From: CBDCXF01 sp965223755
GTDB lineage: Bacteria > Acidobacteriota > Thermoanaerobaculia > Multivoradales > JAHEKO01
Direction: 5' to 3'
NCBI GenBank assembly: GCA_965223755.1
Contig: CBDCXF010000001.1
Coordinates: forward strand, 434,001-498,000
Length of the DNA: 64,000 nucleotides
The notes below the pieces were generated by a model that was not told where the DNA came from, ran no database searches, and saw only the letters and a list, made by a program, of their open reading frames with translations. The number at the start of each line of letters is the position of its first letter. The first letter of the stretch is position 1. Of the stretch, positions 1 through 8,388 are shown one piece after another. The position numbers and the translations under genes were made by a program.

Positions 1-1
1 T

Positions 2-106
2 CGCACCGACTTCACTGCTGATGTTGGCGAGACCCTGGTGGTCGGTACCTCGTCCGAGGAAAGCGATCAGGAAGCCTTGCTGTTCTTGTTCACGGTGGTC
101 GAGTAG
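2..106 (+). CDS. C-terminal fragment of an unidentified gene
   Basis: An open frame runs in from the left edge and stops at TAG 104-106. The 34 visible residues contain VGETLVVGTSSEESDQEAL and end in LFLFTVVE. Alternating hydrophobic residues suggest a terminal beta-strand region. The coding frame is supported by the clean strand-like pattern and by queG starting 29 bases downstream in the same direction. The family cannot be named from so little sequence. Confidence 0.5.
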   Translation, partial: RTDFTADVGETLVVGTSSEESDQEALLFLFTVVE

Positions 107-135
107 CGTAGGCGGCCGGAGACCTCTGCCTCCCC

Positions 136-1080
136 ATGGTCGCATCCCCGCTTACATCCCCCTCCCGCCGTCAGCGCATCAAGGCGTGGGCGGTCGAAGA
201 GGGGTTCCACCGCGTTGGCATCGCCTCGGCGGCGCCCAGCGAACACGCCGATTTTTTTCGGGCTTGGATCGGAGAGCGGAAGCACGCTGGCATGGCCTAT
301 CTCGAGCGCAATCTCGATCGTCGGGCCGAGCTGCGCAAGACCCTGCCCTCGGTGCGCTCGGTCGTGTGCGTCGCTCTCGACTATGGCGACCAAGCTGCAA
401 GTCGCGCGCAAGCGGGCGATCTGTGGCCCAGGGTAGCGCGCTACGCCCACGGTGACGACTACCACGAGGTCATGACGCGGCGGTTGTACCGCCTCAGTGA
501 GCGGATCACGTCCGCCTATCCAGGGACCGAGACCAAGGTTTATGTAGACACCGGACCGGTTTTGGAGCGCGAACTGGCCGCGCACGCGGGGCTCGGCGCG
601 GTTGGGAAAAACACCATGCTCCTGCATCCTGAGGCGGGCTCCTGGTTCTTGTTGGGAGAGATCTTGCTGTCTCTCGATTTGGATCCGGACCAACCCCTCG
701 CTGACTTGTGCGGGAGTTGTACCGAGTGCCTCGACGCCTGTCCAACGGGTGCCTTGCCCGAGCCCTACCACTTGGATGCCAATCGCTGCATCAGCTATTG
801 GACGATTGAGCACAAGGGGGATTTTCCAGCTCACGCTCCGGATCTGCACGGCTGGATATTCGGCTGCGATATCTGCCAGGAAGTGTGTCCGGTCAATGCA
901 TCGTCCAAAGTGGAACCGGATCCGCGCCTCCGACTGCCCGAGCACCGTGCCCATGTCAACTTGGCGGATCTGTTGACCATGGAGCGGGACGAATACGTCG
1001 AGTTGTTCCGTCGCAGCCCGATGAAACGCGCCAAGTTGGAGGGCTTGCAACGCAATGGACGGCGGGGGAAACGATCGTAG
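136..1080 (+). CDS. queG: epoxyqueuosine reductase QueG
   Basis: QueG is a cytoplasmic cobalamin and iron-sulfur enzyme that reduces epoxyqueuosine to queuosine in the tRNA wobble position, the last step of queuosine synthesis. The 314-residue protein has two ferredoxin-like cluster motifs: C192-x2-C195-x2-C198-x3-C202-P, and C244-x2-C247-x3-C251-P together with C218 in the RCISYW segment. The family-typical MKRAKLEGLQRN lies near the C terminus. The protein ends a few residues after that motif, so it lacks the C-terminal HEAT-like extension of longer homologues such as the E. coli enzyme. No other queuosine gene is adjacent. The family assignment is secure from the cysteine pattern. Confidence 0.9.
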   Translation: MVASPLTSPSRRQRIKAWAVEEGFHRVGIASAAPSEHADFFRAWIGERKHAGMAYLERNLDRRAELRKTLPSVRSVVCVALDYGDQAASRAQAGDLWPRVARYAHGDDYHEVMTRRLYRLSERITSAYPGTETKVYVDTGPVLERELAAHAGLGAVGKNTMLLHPEAGSWFLLGEILLSLDLDPDQPLADLCGSCTECLDACPTGALPEPYHLDANRCISYWTIEHKGDFPAHAPDLHGWIFGCDICQEVCPVNASSKVEPDPRLRLPEHRAHVNLADLLTMERDEYVELFRRSPMKRAKLEGLQRNGRRGKRS

Positions 1081-1231
1081 AAGGCACCAACGGTTGCGGA
1101 CTTGGGTGGAATTTTGTTGTTGGAGGCGTTTTTGTGGGCGGTTGCCGGCTGCCGCTGAGGGTCGTTGGGTGTAGATTTAGGCGGCGAGCAGCGCGATTGA
1201 GAGCGCTTTTGAAACGAGAAGGAGGTCCCCA

Positions 1232-1789
1232 ATGATCCTGATTCCATCGCTGTGGATGCCGATTGTGGTGGCGTCCGTGCTGGTGTTCATCGTCAGTTCG
1301 GTGCTGCACATGGTGCTCAAGTATCACAACAAGGACTATCGCGAGCTGCCCCAGGAGGCCTCCACTTTGGCGGCATTGCGCGATGCCGGTGTGACCCCCG
1401 GTCTCTACCACTTCCCCTATTGTGCGACTCCCAAAGAAATGGGGGAGGCGGATATGGTGGAGAAGTTCAAGCGCGGTCCGGTGGGGATGCTCACCATCAT
1501 GCCCAGCGGTCCGATGAAGCTGGGTAAGTTTCTCGGCCAGTGGTTTGTGTACATCGTTCTCGTCAGCGTGGTAGTCGCCTATCTCGCTGGCCGGACGTTA
1601 CCCGCGGGCGCCGACTACCTGGCTGTATTTCGCTTGGCTGGGACGGTTGCCTTTACCGCCTACGGAATGGGCCCGATGGTGGACTCGATTTGGAAGGGTG
1701 TTCCCTGGTCGGCGACCGCCAAACATGTCTTCGACGGTTTGCTCTATTCGTTGGTGACCGCGGGCGCCTTTGGTTGGCTGTGGCCTTAG
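1232..1789 (+). CDS. predicted inner-membrane protein, unknown function
   Basis: This is a 185-residue protein with a membrane segment at about residues 8-28, a soluble loop of about 70 residues, and two or three further membrane segments between about 100 and 184. The loop carries the motif YHFPYC and a segment rich in methionine and proline. A strong Shine-Dalgarno sequence (GAAGGAGGT) lies a few bases before the ATG, which supports both the gene and its start. I do not recognise the family. The stop codon TAG (1787-1789) lies inside the first unit of a tandem repeat that fills the gap to the convergent pxpC gene. Confidence 0.7.
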   Translation: MILIPSLWMPIVVASVLVFIVSSVLHMVLKYHNKDYRELPQEASTLAALRDAGVTPGLYHFPYCATPKEMGEADMVEKFKRGPVGMLTIMPSGPMKLGKFLGQWFVYIVLVSVVVAYLAGRTLPAGADYLAVFRLAGTVAFTAYGMGPMVDSIWKGVPWSATAKHVFDGLLYSLVTAGAFGWLWP

Positions 1790-1912
1790 GCCAGGTTCTT
1801 TATTAGGCCAGGTTCTCTATTAGGCCTGGCTCTCCTAGATATCGGCTCTTTAGATCTTGCCTCTCTAGATCTGGGTTCTCTAGGGTCTGGGCTCTCTAGG
1901 TCTGGGCGCCGG
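1786..1912. repeat. degenerate tandem repeat filling a convergent intergenic gap
   Basis: Eight degenerate units of 15-17 bp run head to tail between two convergent genes and include both stop codons. The first three begin at 1786, 1803 and 1820 at an exact 17 bp spacing and share TTAGGCC(A/T)GG(T/C)TCT. Later units begin at about 1837, 1852, 1867, 1882 and 1898 and share AGATCTGGGTTCTCT-like sequence. The TAG of the plus-strand gene is in unit 1 and the TAG of pxpC on the minus strand is in the last units. No hairpin terminator is visible in the gap. Confidence 0.75.
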
Positions 1913-2747
1913 CGAAGGCACCAGTGAAAGCAGCCGCGAAGAAAAACGGCTGATTCGGCTGAATCTGGTTGAAACGGCTGAGATCGCGCTTGCGGATGAC
2001 GCCGATGCGCGGGTAGCCACCGGTGGTGGGGCCGTCGTGCAAGACGACGATGGGATGTCCGGACCGAGGTAGCTGAACGATGCCCGGAACCACCGGAACG
2101 CTGACCATCTCAGGGTCGGAGCGGACGTTCAAACGCGGTCCCCGCAACCGTGCGCCGACGCGGTCGCTGTCGGAACCGACGGCGAACGACTCCGAGAGGA
2201 GGATGTCTCGGCTCTCACCGGTCAGGAGTTCCCATTCCGGGCCGGGGTACAGCGGAATTTTGTCGACAGAGGTGTAGTCGGCGGGAATCGGGGCAGGCGG
2301 AAGCATGCTGGGAAGCGCCGTAGGCTTCACTCGCAGCGCGTCGCCCCGATTCAAAGGCGCGTGGCGAGATGGTGCCAGACGCCCCGCAAAGGCAATGTAG
2401 GCGCGCACCCCATTGCTCGAGTAAGTCCCCGAGAGCTCCCGCCCGGCCGGGAGCCGTGAAACTCGATTGCGCGGTAACGGACAACCGTCAATGTGAAAGC
2501 CACAGTTGGCTCCGGTGACGACAAGGTCCACCGGGGCGGAAAAACGAAGCCGAGGTGGTAGAAAGTTGCACTCGAGGGTCGGGCTATCGGCTGGATTGCC
2601 AAGGAGGAAGTTGGCGAGTGCTGCAGCTTCGGCGTCCAACGGACCTCGTTGCGGGATTCCGTAGAAGCTGCCGCCAGCTTTGGGCGCCGCTTCCTGGACG
2701 GAGGTCAGCACTCCCGGGTGCAGAACTTCAATGCGAACGGAATGCAT
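1896..2747 (-). CDS. pxpC: 5-oxoprolinase subunit C (KipA/PxpC family)
   Basis: PxpC works with PxpA and PxpB in the bacterial ATP-dependent 5-oxoprolinase, which opens 5-oxoproline (pyroglutamate) to glutamate in the cytoplasm. The 283-residue protein shows the family features: an N-terminal HPGVLTSVQ segment followed by GIPQRGPLD, and a C-terminal HPIVVLHDGPTTGGYPRIGVI. It is slightly shorter than most homologues (around 310). It is the last gene of the operon and its ATG overlaps the pxpB stop as TGATG. The same fold occurs as the carboxyltransferase-like half of fused urea amidolyase proteins, but the pxpA-pxpB context makes oxoprolinase the best call. Confidence 0.88.
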   Translation of the reverse strand: MHSVRIEVLHPGVLTSVQEAAPKAGGSFYGIPQRGPLDAEAAALANFLLGNPADSPTLECNFLPPRLRFSAPVDLVVTGANCGFHIDGCPLPRNRVSRLPAGRELSGTYSSNGVRAYIAFAGRLAPSRHAPLNRGDALRVKPTALPSMLPPAPIPADYTSVDKIPLYPGPEWELLTGESRDILLSESFAVGSDSDRVGARLRGPRLNVRSDPEMVSVPVVPGIVQLPRSGHPIVVLHDGPTTGGYPRIGVIRKRDLSRFNQIQPNQPFFFAAAFTGAFAGAQT

Positions 2748-3445
2748 CAGCCACTCTCGATGGCGAGCGATTGACCGGCCAGGCTCTCGTGCTCATCATC
2801 GTCGATGATGCGAAATCGAATACGGTCGCCGACCCGGAGCGCCATAGGCGGAACCTCTTGAGGGTGCGCGATCGACAACGGAGTGCGGCCGAGGACGTGC
2901 CAGCCGGCTGGGCTGGCAGTGCCATAGATGCCGATGTAGGGGCCGCCAACCGCGACTGAACCGGCTTCGACCGCAGTCGCCGGCGTGTCTTTGCGCGGGC
3001 AGCGAAGCTCGGAGGGCAGTCCGACGAGGTAGGTGAATCCGGGTAAGAAGCCGAACATGGCGACAGTGACCTCACATCGCGCGAGACTTGTGAGGTAGTC
3101 GTGGCGGGTCAACTGCGTGAATGCCTCGACTGCCTGCCAGTCCGGGCCGTTCGCAAGAACCGGGATTGTGCAGGTTCGCGCTGGCGCGTCAGGGGAAGAG
3201 ACATCCAACTCGGAAAGCGCGACGAGAAGCTCTTCGGTGACGCCGGCTTCGGTGACGAGACAGATTTCCGTCGTCGTAGCGATGACGTCGGCGACGCCGA
3301 TCGGGCGTCGATCGTGAAGCGCCTGGCCGAGACGAGGCAAAGTCAGTTCGTCATCGACACTTGCGCAGGGCCGCAGGAGTACCGCACCGTCGCTGAGGTG
3401 TAGAGCAGAGAACTCGAGGTCAGCGAGGCGGACGAACGTCGACAT
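2747..3445 (-). CDS. pxpB: 5-oxoprolinase subunit B (KipI/PxpB family)
   Basis: This is the second cytoplasmic subunit of ATP-dependent 5-oxoprolinase. The 232 residues from ATG 3443-3445 match the usual family length. The diagnostic segment is VAMFGFLPGFTYLVGLP followed by RKDTPATAVEAGSVAVGGPYIGIY, where KipI-type proteins have the FxPGFxYL motif and the P/R-rich loop. The start lies inside the 3' end of pxpA, giving a 26 bp overlap. An alternative ATG at 3464-3466 adds seven residues but has no ribosome-binding site, whereas AAAGGA sits directly before the chosen ATG. The open frame extends further upstream, but that part is antisense-type noise inside pxpA. Confidence 0.87.
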   Translation of the reverse strand: MSTFVRLADLEFSALHLSDGAVLLRPCASVDDELTLPRLGQALHDRRPIGVADVIATTTEICLVTEAGVTEELLVALSELDVSSPDAPARTCTIPVLANGPDWQAVEAFTQLTRHDYLTSLARCEVTVAMFGFLPGFTYLVGLPSELRCPRKDTPATAVEAGSVAVGGPYIGIYGTASPAGWHVLGRTPLSIAHPQEVPPMALRVGDRIRFRIIDDDEHESLAGQSLAIESG

Positions 3446-4166
3446 TCCTTTGCCTGAGATAAGCATGAACAGCGGACAGAATCGAGTCGGCGTTCGGAGT
3501 GTCACTGTGGACGCAGATACTGTCGGCAGTAACGGGGCGGCTTCGGGATCCAGCTTGCACCTCACTCCGCTCGACGAAGCCGCGCACCTGGGCGACGGCG
3601 GGATCAGGCTCGGTGAGCAAGGCGTTAGATTCGGTTCGCGCCAGCAGGCGTGTCGGCGCCTCGTAGGCTCGGTCGGCGAATACTTCGTGTACGAAGGGCA
3701 CTCCAACACTGGCAGCAAGGTCCGCAAGTGCGCTGTCGGCCATGCCGTACACCCTGAGATTCAGATCGAGGTCGAGAACGGCGGAGAGCACGACTTCCGC
3801 ACGGGCAGGATCGAGAACCATGTCGTTGTACAACGCGCCGTGCGGCTTGACGTGCCGCAGTCGAGTTCCTTGCGAAGTCACAACTCGGGCCAGATCGAGG
3901 CACTGGCCTTGGATCGTTTCCCGCAGTTCCTTGGCGGTGAGGTTGATGCTTCGGCGGCCGAACCCATCGCGGTCGGGATAGGAGGGGTGTGCCCCGATGG
4001 CCACGTCGTGGCGCAAAGCAAGGCGCACCGTGGCTGCCATCGATTCCAGATCTCCAGCGTGTCCGCCGCAGGCGATGCTGCAGGACGACAGGTGAGGCAT
4101 GAGAACGGATTCGTCAACTTCGGGAAGGTCTTCACCGAGATCGCAATTGAGGTCGACCGAAAGCAT
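3420..4166 (-). CDS. pxpA: 5-oxoprolinase subunit A (LamB/YcsF family)
   Basis: PxpA is the LamB/YcsF-fold subunit that binds and hydrolyses 5-oxoproline together with PxpBC. From the ATG at 4164-4166 the protein has 248 residues, the normal family length, and begins with the signature VDLNCDLGE. Other hallmarks are SIACGGHAGD, IGAHPSYPDRDGFGRR and VKPHGALYN. The start codon overlaps the stop of the upstream transporter gene as TGATG, so the two are translationally coupled. The longer open frame would only add residues inside the transporter gene. Confidence 0.93.
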   Translation of the reverse strand: MLSVDLNCDLGEDLPEVDESVLMPHLSSCSIACGGHAGDLESMAATVRLALRHDVAIGAHPSYPDRDGFGRRSINLTAKELRETIQGQCLDLARVVTSQGTRLRHVKPHGALYNDMVLDPARAEVVLSAVLDLDLNLRVYGMADSALADLAASVGVPFVHEVFADRAYEAPTRLLARTESNALLTEPDPAVAQVRGFVERSEVQAGSRSRPVTADSICVHSDTPNADSILSAVHAYLRQRNVDVRPPR

Positions 4167-5341
4167 CAGCCACTCCAAGACGTGAAGAGCAGTCGGAAGG
4201 TGCGCGCTGACAACAGGAGTACAACCAAGAGAACCGCAGCTCCCAGGAGGTTGTGGAGAGGCCGGTTGCGCCAACGGCCCATGACTTCGTCACGGTTGGC
4301 GGCGACGAGCAGAAACGCCGCGACCAGAGGAAGCAGCATTCCGTTGGCCGCTTGCGCGAAGCGGATGAGGAGAATGGGAGTGAGTCCGAGAGACGCAAAA
4401 AGAACTCCGGTGAGCAGGACGACCATCCACACGCCCCGAAAGCGCACATCGCGGTAGTCGCGCGGCCAGTCGAAGAGTTCCCGTGCTGCATGGGCGGCTG
4501 CCAGTGGCGCCGTCACTGCCGAGCTGATTCCTGCGGCAAAAAGCCCGATCCCCATGGTCAGTCGGGCCCAAGTTCCCAGCAGAGGCTCGAGTTGCCCGGC
4601 CATATCGGCGGCGGAACGAATCTCCAGTCCCGTACCCTCAAACGCCGCCGCCGCGACGATGACGATGGCCATGGAAATCAAACCACCGAGGCAGATTGCG
4701 ACGGCGCTCTCTCGACGCACATCTCCAAGCGCAGAGTCGGGCCCCCACTTCTCGCGCACCGAAGCGGCGTGGAGAAAGAGGTTGTAGGGGACGACGGTTG
4801 TGCCGATCAACGCGATTGCGGTGAATAGCGGGGCTCCATGCAGCCCTCTGGGCAGCAGGCCCGCGGCGATCGCGGCTGGGTCCGGGCGCAGGACGATTGC
4901 GGTGATCAGAAAGCAGATACTCATGGCCAAGACCAGGGCGATGAGGAGACGTTCGATGAGATTGTAGCGACCGGAGTAGAGAAGGGCGAAAGCGAGAATC
5001 CCCAACGCTACAGGCCAGAGCCGAAACGCTCCAAGAATCGATTCGAGTCCCAGCACGGCGCCACCGATGTTGCCCGCTTCATAAGCGGCATTACCGATAA
5101 AAATGGCCGAAAGTACGAGCGAAATAGCCGCAAGCCTGCGCCAACCCTGAGGAAAAGTGTGATGAATCGCCGCGCCAAGGCCGTCCTGAGTGACCCAGCC
5201 GAGTCGCGCTGCCATCTCTTGCAGCACCAATGTAGCCGCCACCGAAAACAGCAGCGCCCACAGCAGTGAATACCCGTACTGCGATCCCGCCAGCGTACAG
5301 ACCGTTACCGTGCCCGGGCCGACGAAGGCGGCTGCCACCAA
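4166..5341 (-). CDS. Nramp-fold transporter lacking the metal-binding residues (YcsG-like)
   Basis: This is an integral membrane protein of the Nramp/APC fold with about 11 hydrophobic segments in 391 residues. In true metal transporters helix 1 carries DPGN and helix 6 carries MPH. Here helix 1 reads FVGPGTVTVCTLAG and helix 6 reads TVVPYNLFLHA, so the Asp, Asn, Met and His ligands are all replaced. From memory, the same GPGT form occurs in YcsG of Bacillus subtilis, which also sits beside the oxoprolinase genes ycsF and kipI-kipA. That suggests a substrate linked to 5-oxoproline rather than a metal, which is an inference. The annotated start is TTG at 5339-5341. Eight upstream in-frame codons (KLLGPGTL) look homologous, so the true start may lie slightly upstream. 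Confidence 0.8.
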   Translation of the reverse strand: MVAAAFVGPGTVTVCTLAGSQYGYSLLWALLFSVAATLVLQEMAARLGWVTQDGLGAAIHHTFPQGWRRLAAISLVLSAIFIGNAAYEAGNIGGAVLGLESILGAFRLWPVALGILAFALLYSGRYNLIERLLIALVLAMSICFLITAIVLRPDPAAIAAGLLPRGLHGAPLFTAIALIGTTVVPYNLFLHAASVREKWGPDSALGDVRRESAVAICLGGLISMAIVIVAAAAFEGTGLEIRSAADMAGQLEPLLGTWARLTMGIGLFAAGISSAVTAPLAAAHAARELFDWPRDYRDVRFRGVWMVVLLTGVLFASLGLTPILLIRFAQAANGMLLPLVAAFLLVAANRDEVMGRWRNRPLHNLLGAAVLLVVLLLSARTFRLLFTSWSG

Positions 5342-5375
5342 CGTGCCGGGACCCAGAAGCTTTTGAACTCGCAGC

Positions 5376-6476
5376 TTAAAAGGCGTGTTTCGTTACCTCG
5401 CGACGGGTCTTCAATGCGTAAAGAGCGAACGAAGCCAACCAATGCTCTCCGCTGTACTCACCATCGGTGATTTTGCCGAGCGAGTGGCGCAGGTGCAGAT
5501 CCGCGAGCGCTTGCAGATGCGGGTGCGCGGGGACGAGAGGGTAGAGGCACCAAGCCCGGGAGAAATTGAGGCCGTCGAGGTGGACGAGTTTACCGTCGGT
5601 TCGGTCGACAACCTCGCCCGGCTGCAAGCTGTCGTTTGCTTGCGTCAAGGCGGGCAGGAAGGCATCAATCCAAGCCGCGAATTCTTCTGAGGTCAACACC
5701 TTGCGCATCAGATCGGCTTCTTGCAGGCACGGTGACAAGAAGTCGTATCCACTCGGTTCCCACTCGATCGGACAGTCGGCGTCATCGAAATAGAAATCAC
5801 GAGCGCGGCGATCGATGAGGCCGCGCAGTTGTGCGGCCCCGGCTGCCAAGGCGTAGTCATGCGCGAAGCTCAGCCCGAAGGCGGTATTGGTGTGCTCACC
5901 AACGCGAATCGGATAGACCAGTTTGGGCAGATACTCAATGTACTTGTCGACGATCACTTGCGCCAGCGGCTCGAGTGCCGCCGCCCATTTGGCGGCATCT
6001 TCGTCCTCCCACTCGATCAGTTCTTGCTGCAGCTTGAGCAGCCAGGCCCAGCCGTAGGTTCGCTCGAAGGTCTCGGTCTGGTCGTTGAGGCTGAAGTAGG
6101 CGATCTCCGACGCGATATTCGCGGCGGTGAGATTCTCATCCAGCATGCGGCGGGCCTCGGCTTCGCCCTTGAGCCCTGGAAAAGTCTTCAACAGATACAC
6201 CAAGGACCAATGGCCGTGGACGGCGGAATGCCAATCGAAACAGCCGTAGAAAGCGGGATGATGCACTTGGGGCAGAGCCAAATCGGACGCCTGAGCCAGC
6301 ACATGCCCCGGTTTGTAGGGAAAAGGCTGCTGGATGCAAGTCATTGGAAGGGACGCGAGGAGAGCGGCTTGTTCCCGATCGAGCGCGACTTCGTCGGCAA
6401 TAGCGGCTGGGTTCAGGGAGGCGATCGAGAAGGTCAGGGAGTAGATGGCAACGGCTTGATTTCGGGGTCTTTTCAT
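5376..6476 (-). CDS. exported DUF2891 family protein
   Basis: This 366-residue protein starts at ATG 6474-6476 with an N-terminal KRPRNQ followed by a hydrophobic stretch and an AIADE-type cleavage region, so export to the periplasm is likely. The family hallmark HHPAFYGCFDWHSAVHGHW lies at about residues 70-90, and further conserved parts are VGEHTNTAFGLSFAHDYA and EYSGEHWLASFALYAL. The family has no established function. The repeated H/W/E motifs suggest an alpha-helical toroid like some sugar-active enzymes, which is only a guess. It leads an operon with the Nramp-like gene and pxpABC. The relic of a second copy lies at 8498-8558. Confidence 0.8.
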   Translation of the reverse strand: MKRPRNQAVAIYSLTFSIASLNPAAIADEVALDREQAALLASLPMTCIQQPFPYKPGHVLAQASDLALPQVHHPAFYGCFDWHSAVHGHWSLVYLLKTFPGLKGEAEARRMLDENLTAANIASEIAYFSLNDQTETFERTYGWAWLLKLQQELIEWEDEDAAKWAAALEPLAQVIVDKYIEYLPKLVYPIRVGEHTNTAFGLSFAHDYALAAGAAQLRGLIDRRARDFYFDDADCPIEWEPSGYDFLSPCLQEADLMRKVLTSEEFAAWIDAFLPALTQANDSLQPGEVVDRTDGKLVHLDGLNFSRAWCLYPLVPAHPHLQALADLHLRHSLGKITDGEYSGEHWLASFALYALKTRREVTKHAF

Positions 6477-6511
6477 GACGACTGCAAGTATGCCATCGGC
6501 GTAGACAAGAA

Positions 6512-6537
6512 AAGGCCCGCGGACTTCCGCGGGCCTT
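6512..6537 (-). terminator. intrinsic terminator of the M36 peptidase gene
   Basis: A perfect 11 bp stem (AAGGCCCGCGG / CCGCGGGCCTT) with a four-base loop is followed on the minus strand by TTCTTGTC, a short T-rich tail. It lies 27 bases after the stop of the peptidase gene. The stem and loop are identical to the hairpin at 8733-8760. Confidence 0.85.
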
Positions 6538-6564
6538 GGTTTCGATCGATGATCGTCGATAGAT

Positions 6565-8388
6565 TTACTTACAGGTCTGTCGCCCAGAGGGCCCCTTGCA
6601 TTTGTTGGAGCAGCAATCTGCGTTAGCGCTGCATGGGTCCCCGACCTGGCCGAGTTCGCAACCGCCCGGACCCCCTCCGCCGCATTCAGCAGGGAGCTCG
6701 AAAGACTCGTTGACCGTGACATTGCCACCGCCGAACGGGCCGCCGCCTTTGACCGTCGCACTGGCGCCGTCGCCGATTCCGTGAGCCGCGAACGCCTCCC
6801 AAATCGTGCACTCGTGGCCGGAACCGGCCGCCGAAGCCAGGATGCCGTCGCGCATGTCCTCCATCGCCGGCCCGGCGGCGGTGAAGTTCATACCGTCAAC
6901 AAGGTAGTCGAATAGGGTGTCTTGCGAAACTCCGTCCGCATCCAAGCTTAGCCAAAGGTCCCAAATCGTCGCCGCGTAGATCTCACCGTCAAAGTGAACG
7001 CTACTGCCGCCAAAGTCACCGTAAGTGCGTGAGTAGTTGGTGTAGGGCTCGCTACGGATGCCAATAGGATCGTTGTACGAATACTCGCCTACGACATCGT
7101 CGTTATTGATAAGGATCGAGAGTACGTCCGACATGCCCTCGCCGACGGCGCCGGACATAGGACCGCTCATGCTACCGATCATGCGCCAGGTAAGACCGTG
7201 ACCGTACTCGTGGTAAATGATGTCGCTATCCAGATCTCCGTCCCTCCTGGGGGTGCTTTGGGTCCAGATATACATCTGCATTCTCGGGTTGGAGCCATCT
7301 GAAGGAGTCGAAAAGTTGGCGTTGTTCGTGCCGCTTCCATCCTGGGCCTCGGCGTTGACTGAATCGCTGCCGCTGCCGCCGTTGCCGAAGTTGTCTTCCT
7401 GGAAGTTGCCGGCCGCTTCAGTGAACCCGTGGCGGTAAAGTTTGTCGTGGATCCAATTGTTGAAGTAGAAAAGATTCTGAACCGCGACATCTTTGTTCTG
7501 ATTGATCGAAGGGTCCTGGCCGAGATCGGCCGAGGTGAGGAAGTTGCCGTCACTGATGACGCTGCCCGTTCCATCTGAAGCATTGTTGTCGTCGACATCG
7601 AGATAGGCGTTGACGTTGTTACCAGCGATGTCCTGGCTGCCTTGGTTACCAGCGAAGAGCCAGCCGACTGGAGATTCCGTGTTTCCAGCTCCAGGCCCCG
7701 CGGTCACTGTCTGTGACGAGTTGCCGGGGTGGTCGGGAAAGATGTTGTAGGAGTCGGTATTGGTGCGCAGCTCGCTGTGAAGAATGCGCCCGTTTCGTCC
7801 AACGATTGTGTGGTGCAACAGATTGTCGGCCTGTGACCAGGTCTCAACAAGGTAACCTTCGTGAAGACCACCGTTTTTCAGTGCTACGGCAACCTTGCGA
7901 GCGCTCGGTTCAGAGTAAAAGTAGCCTTTCTGATCGTCGTAATTTGGATGGTGCTGCGCCACAGCGATGGAAATGGCGTCGTTGGGGCTGAGCTTCGTTC
8001 GACCGATACGTTTGCTGGGTGGTGTCGCAAGGTTTTCGATTGCGCCCACCAACTCGCCGCTCGAAGTAAACGTCGCCTTGACATAGGTACCGTACACGCG
8101 AAGGCCGTTAGCCTCTTGCTCGTAGCGCACATGAGTACGACCGGCCTTGCCGGGATTGACGTTCGTCAAGATCAAGGACTCCACCGCGGAACCAGGTACA
8201 CCCCTGCTCCGCAGGAATTGCTTCAACGTTGCCTCGGGACTCGCTCCCGCAGAAGCGAGACTCTTACCTGGCTGGGCAAGAAACGCCCGAGCACCATCCG
8301 TAGAAATATCGATCATTTCTGCGGACGCTGCCGATGCCAGACAGGTCAAGGCAAGGAAGAGAGTTAAACAATTTTTTCGTCGGGACAT
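6565..8388 (-). CDS. secreted M36 (fungalysin-type) metalloprotease with cystine-knot-like tail
   Basis: This is a secreted zinc endopeptidase of 607 residues. It begins with a signal peptide (SRRKNCLTLFLALTCLASAASAE), then a propeptide with FTP-like features up to about residue 200. The catalytic domain carries H393-E394-YG-H397 and a probable third ligand at E417 in the segment GEGMSD. The sequence VSDGNFLTSADLG and the long N-terminal part of the mature domain fit family M36. The last 33 residues form a separate module with cysteines spaced C-x8-C-x5-CC-x3-C-x8-C and a final lysine. The ribosome-binding site AAGGAG lies before the ATG. It is monocistronic, with a terminator just downstream. 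Confidence 0.87.
   Translation of the reverse strand: MSRRKNCLTLFLALTCLASAASAEMIDISTDGARAFLAQPGKSLASAGASPEATLKQFLRSRGVPGSAVESLILTNVNPGKAGRTHVRYEQEANGLRVYGTYVKATFTSSGELVGAIENLATPPSKRIGRTKLSPNDAISIAVAQHHPNYDDQKGYFYSEPSARKVAVALKNGGLHEGYLVETWSQADNLLHHTIVGRNGRILHSELRTNTDSYNIFPDHPGNSSQTVTAGPGAGNTESPVGWLFAGNQGSQDIAGNNVNAYLDVDDNNASDGTGSVISDGNFLTSADLGQDPSINQNKDVAVQNLFYFNNWIHDKLYRHGFTEAAGNFQEDNFGNGGSGSDSVNAEAQDGSGTNNANFSTPSDGSNPRMQMYIWTQSTPRRDGDLDSDIIYHEYGHGLTWRMIGSMSGPMSGAVGEGMSDVLSILINNDDVVGEYSYNDPIGIRSEPYTNYSRTYGDFGGSSVHFDGEIYAATIWDLWLSLDADGVSQDTLFDYLVDGMNFTAAGPAMEDMRDGILASAAGSGHECTIWEAFAAHGIGDGASATVKGGGPFGGGNVTVNESFELPAECGGGGPGGCELGQVGDPCSANADCCSNKCKGPSGRQTCK

Noticed and set aside
1020..1130. Possible frameshift at the end of queG
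   Set aside because: A GGGGND-like reading in another frame resembles the RN-xx-GN end of longer QueG proteins, but the spacing does not match and the protein ends cleanly. It is better read as a natural short form.
3450..4457. Plus-strand open frame across pxpA and the transporter gene
   Set aside because: It is antisense to two recognised genes and has no protein similarity.
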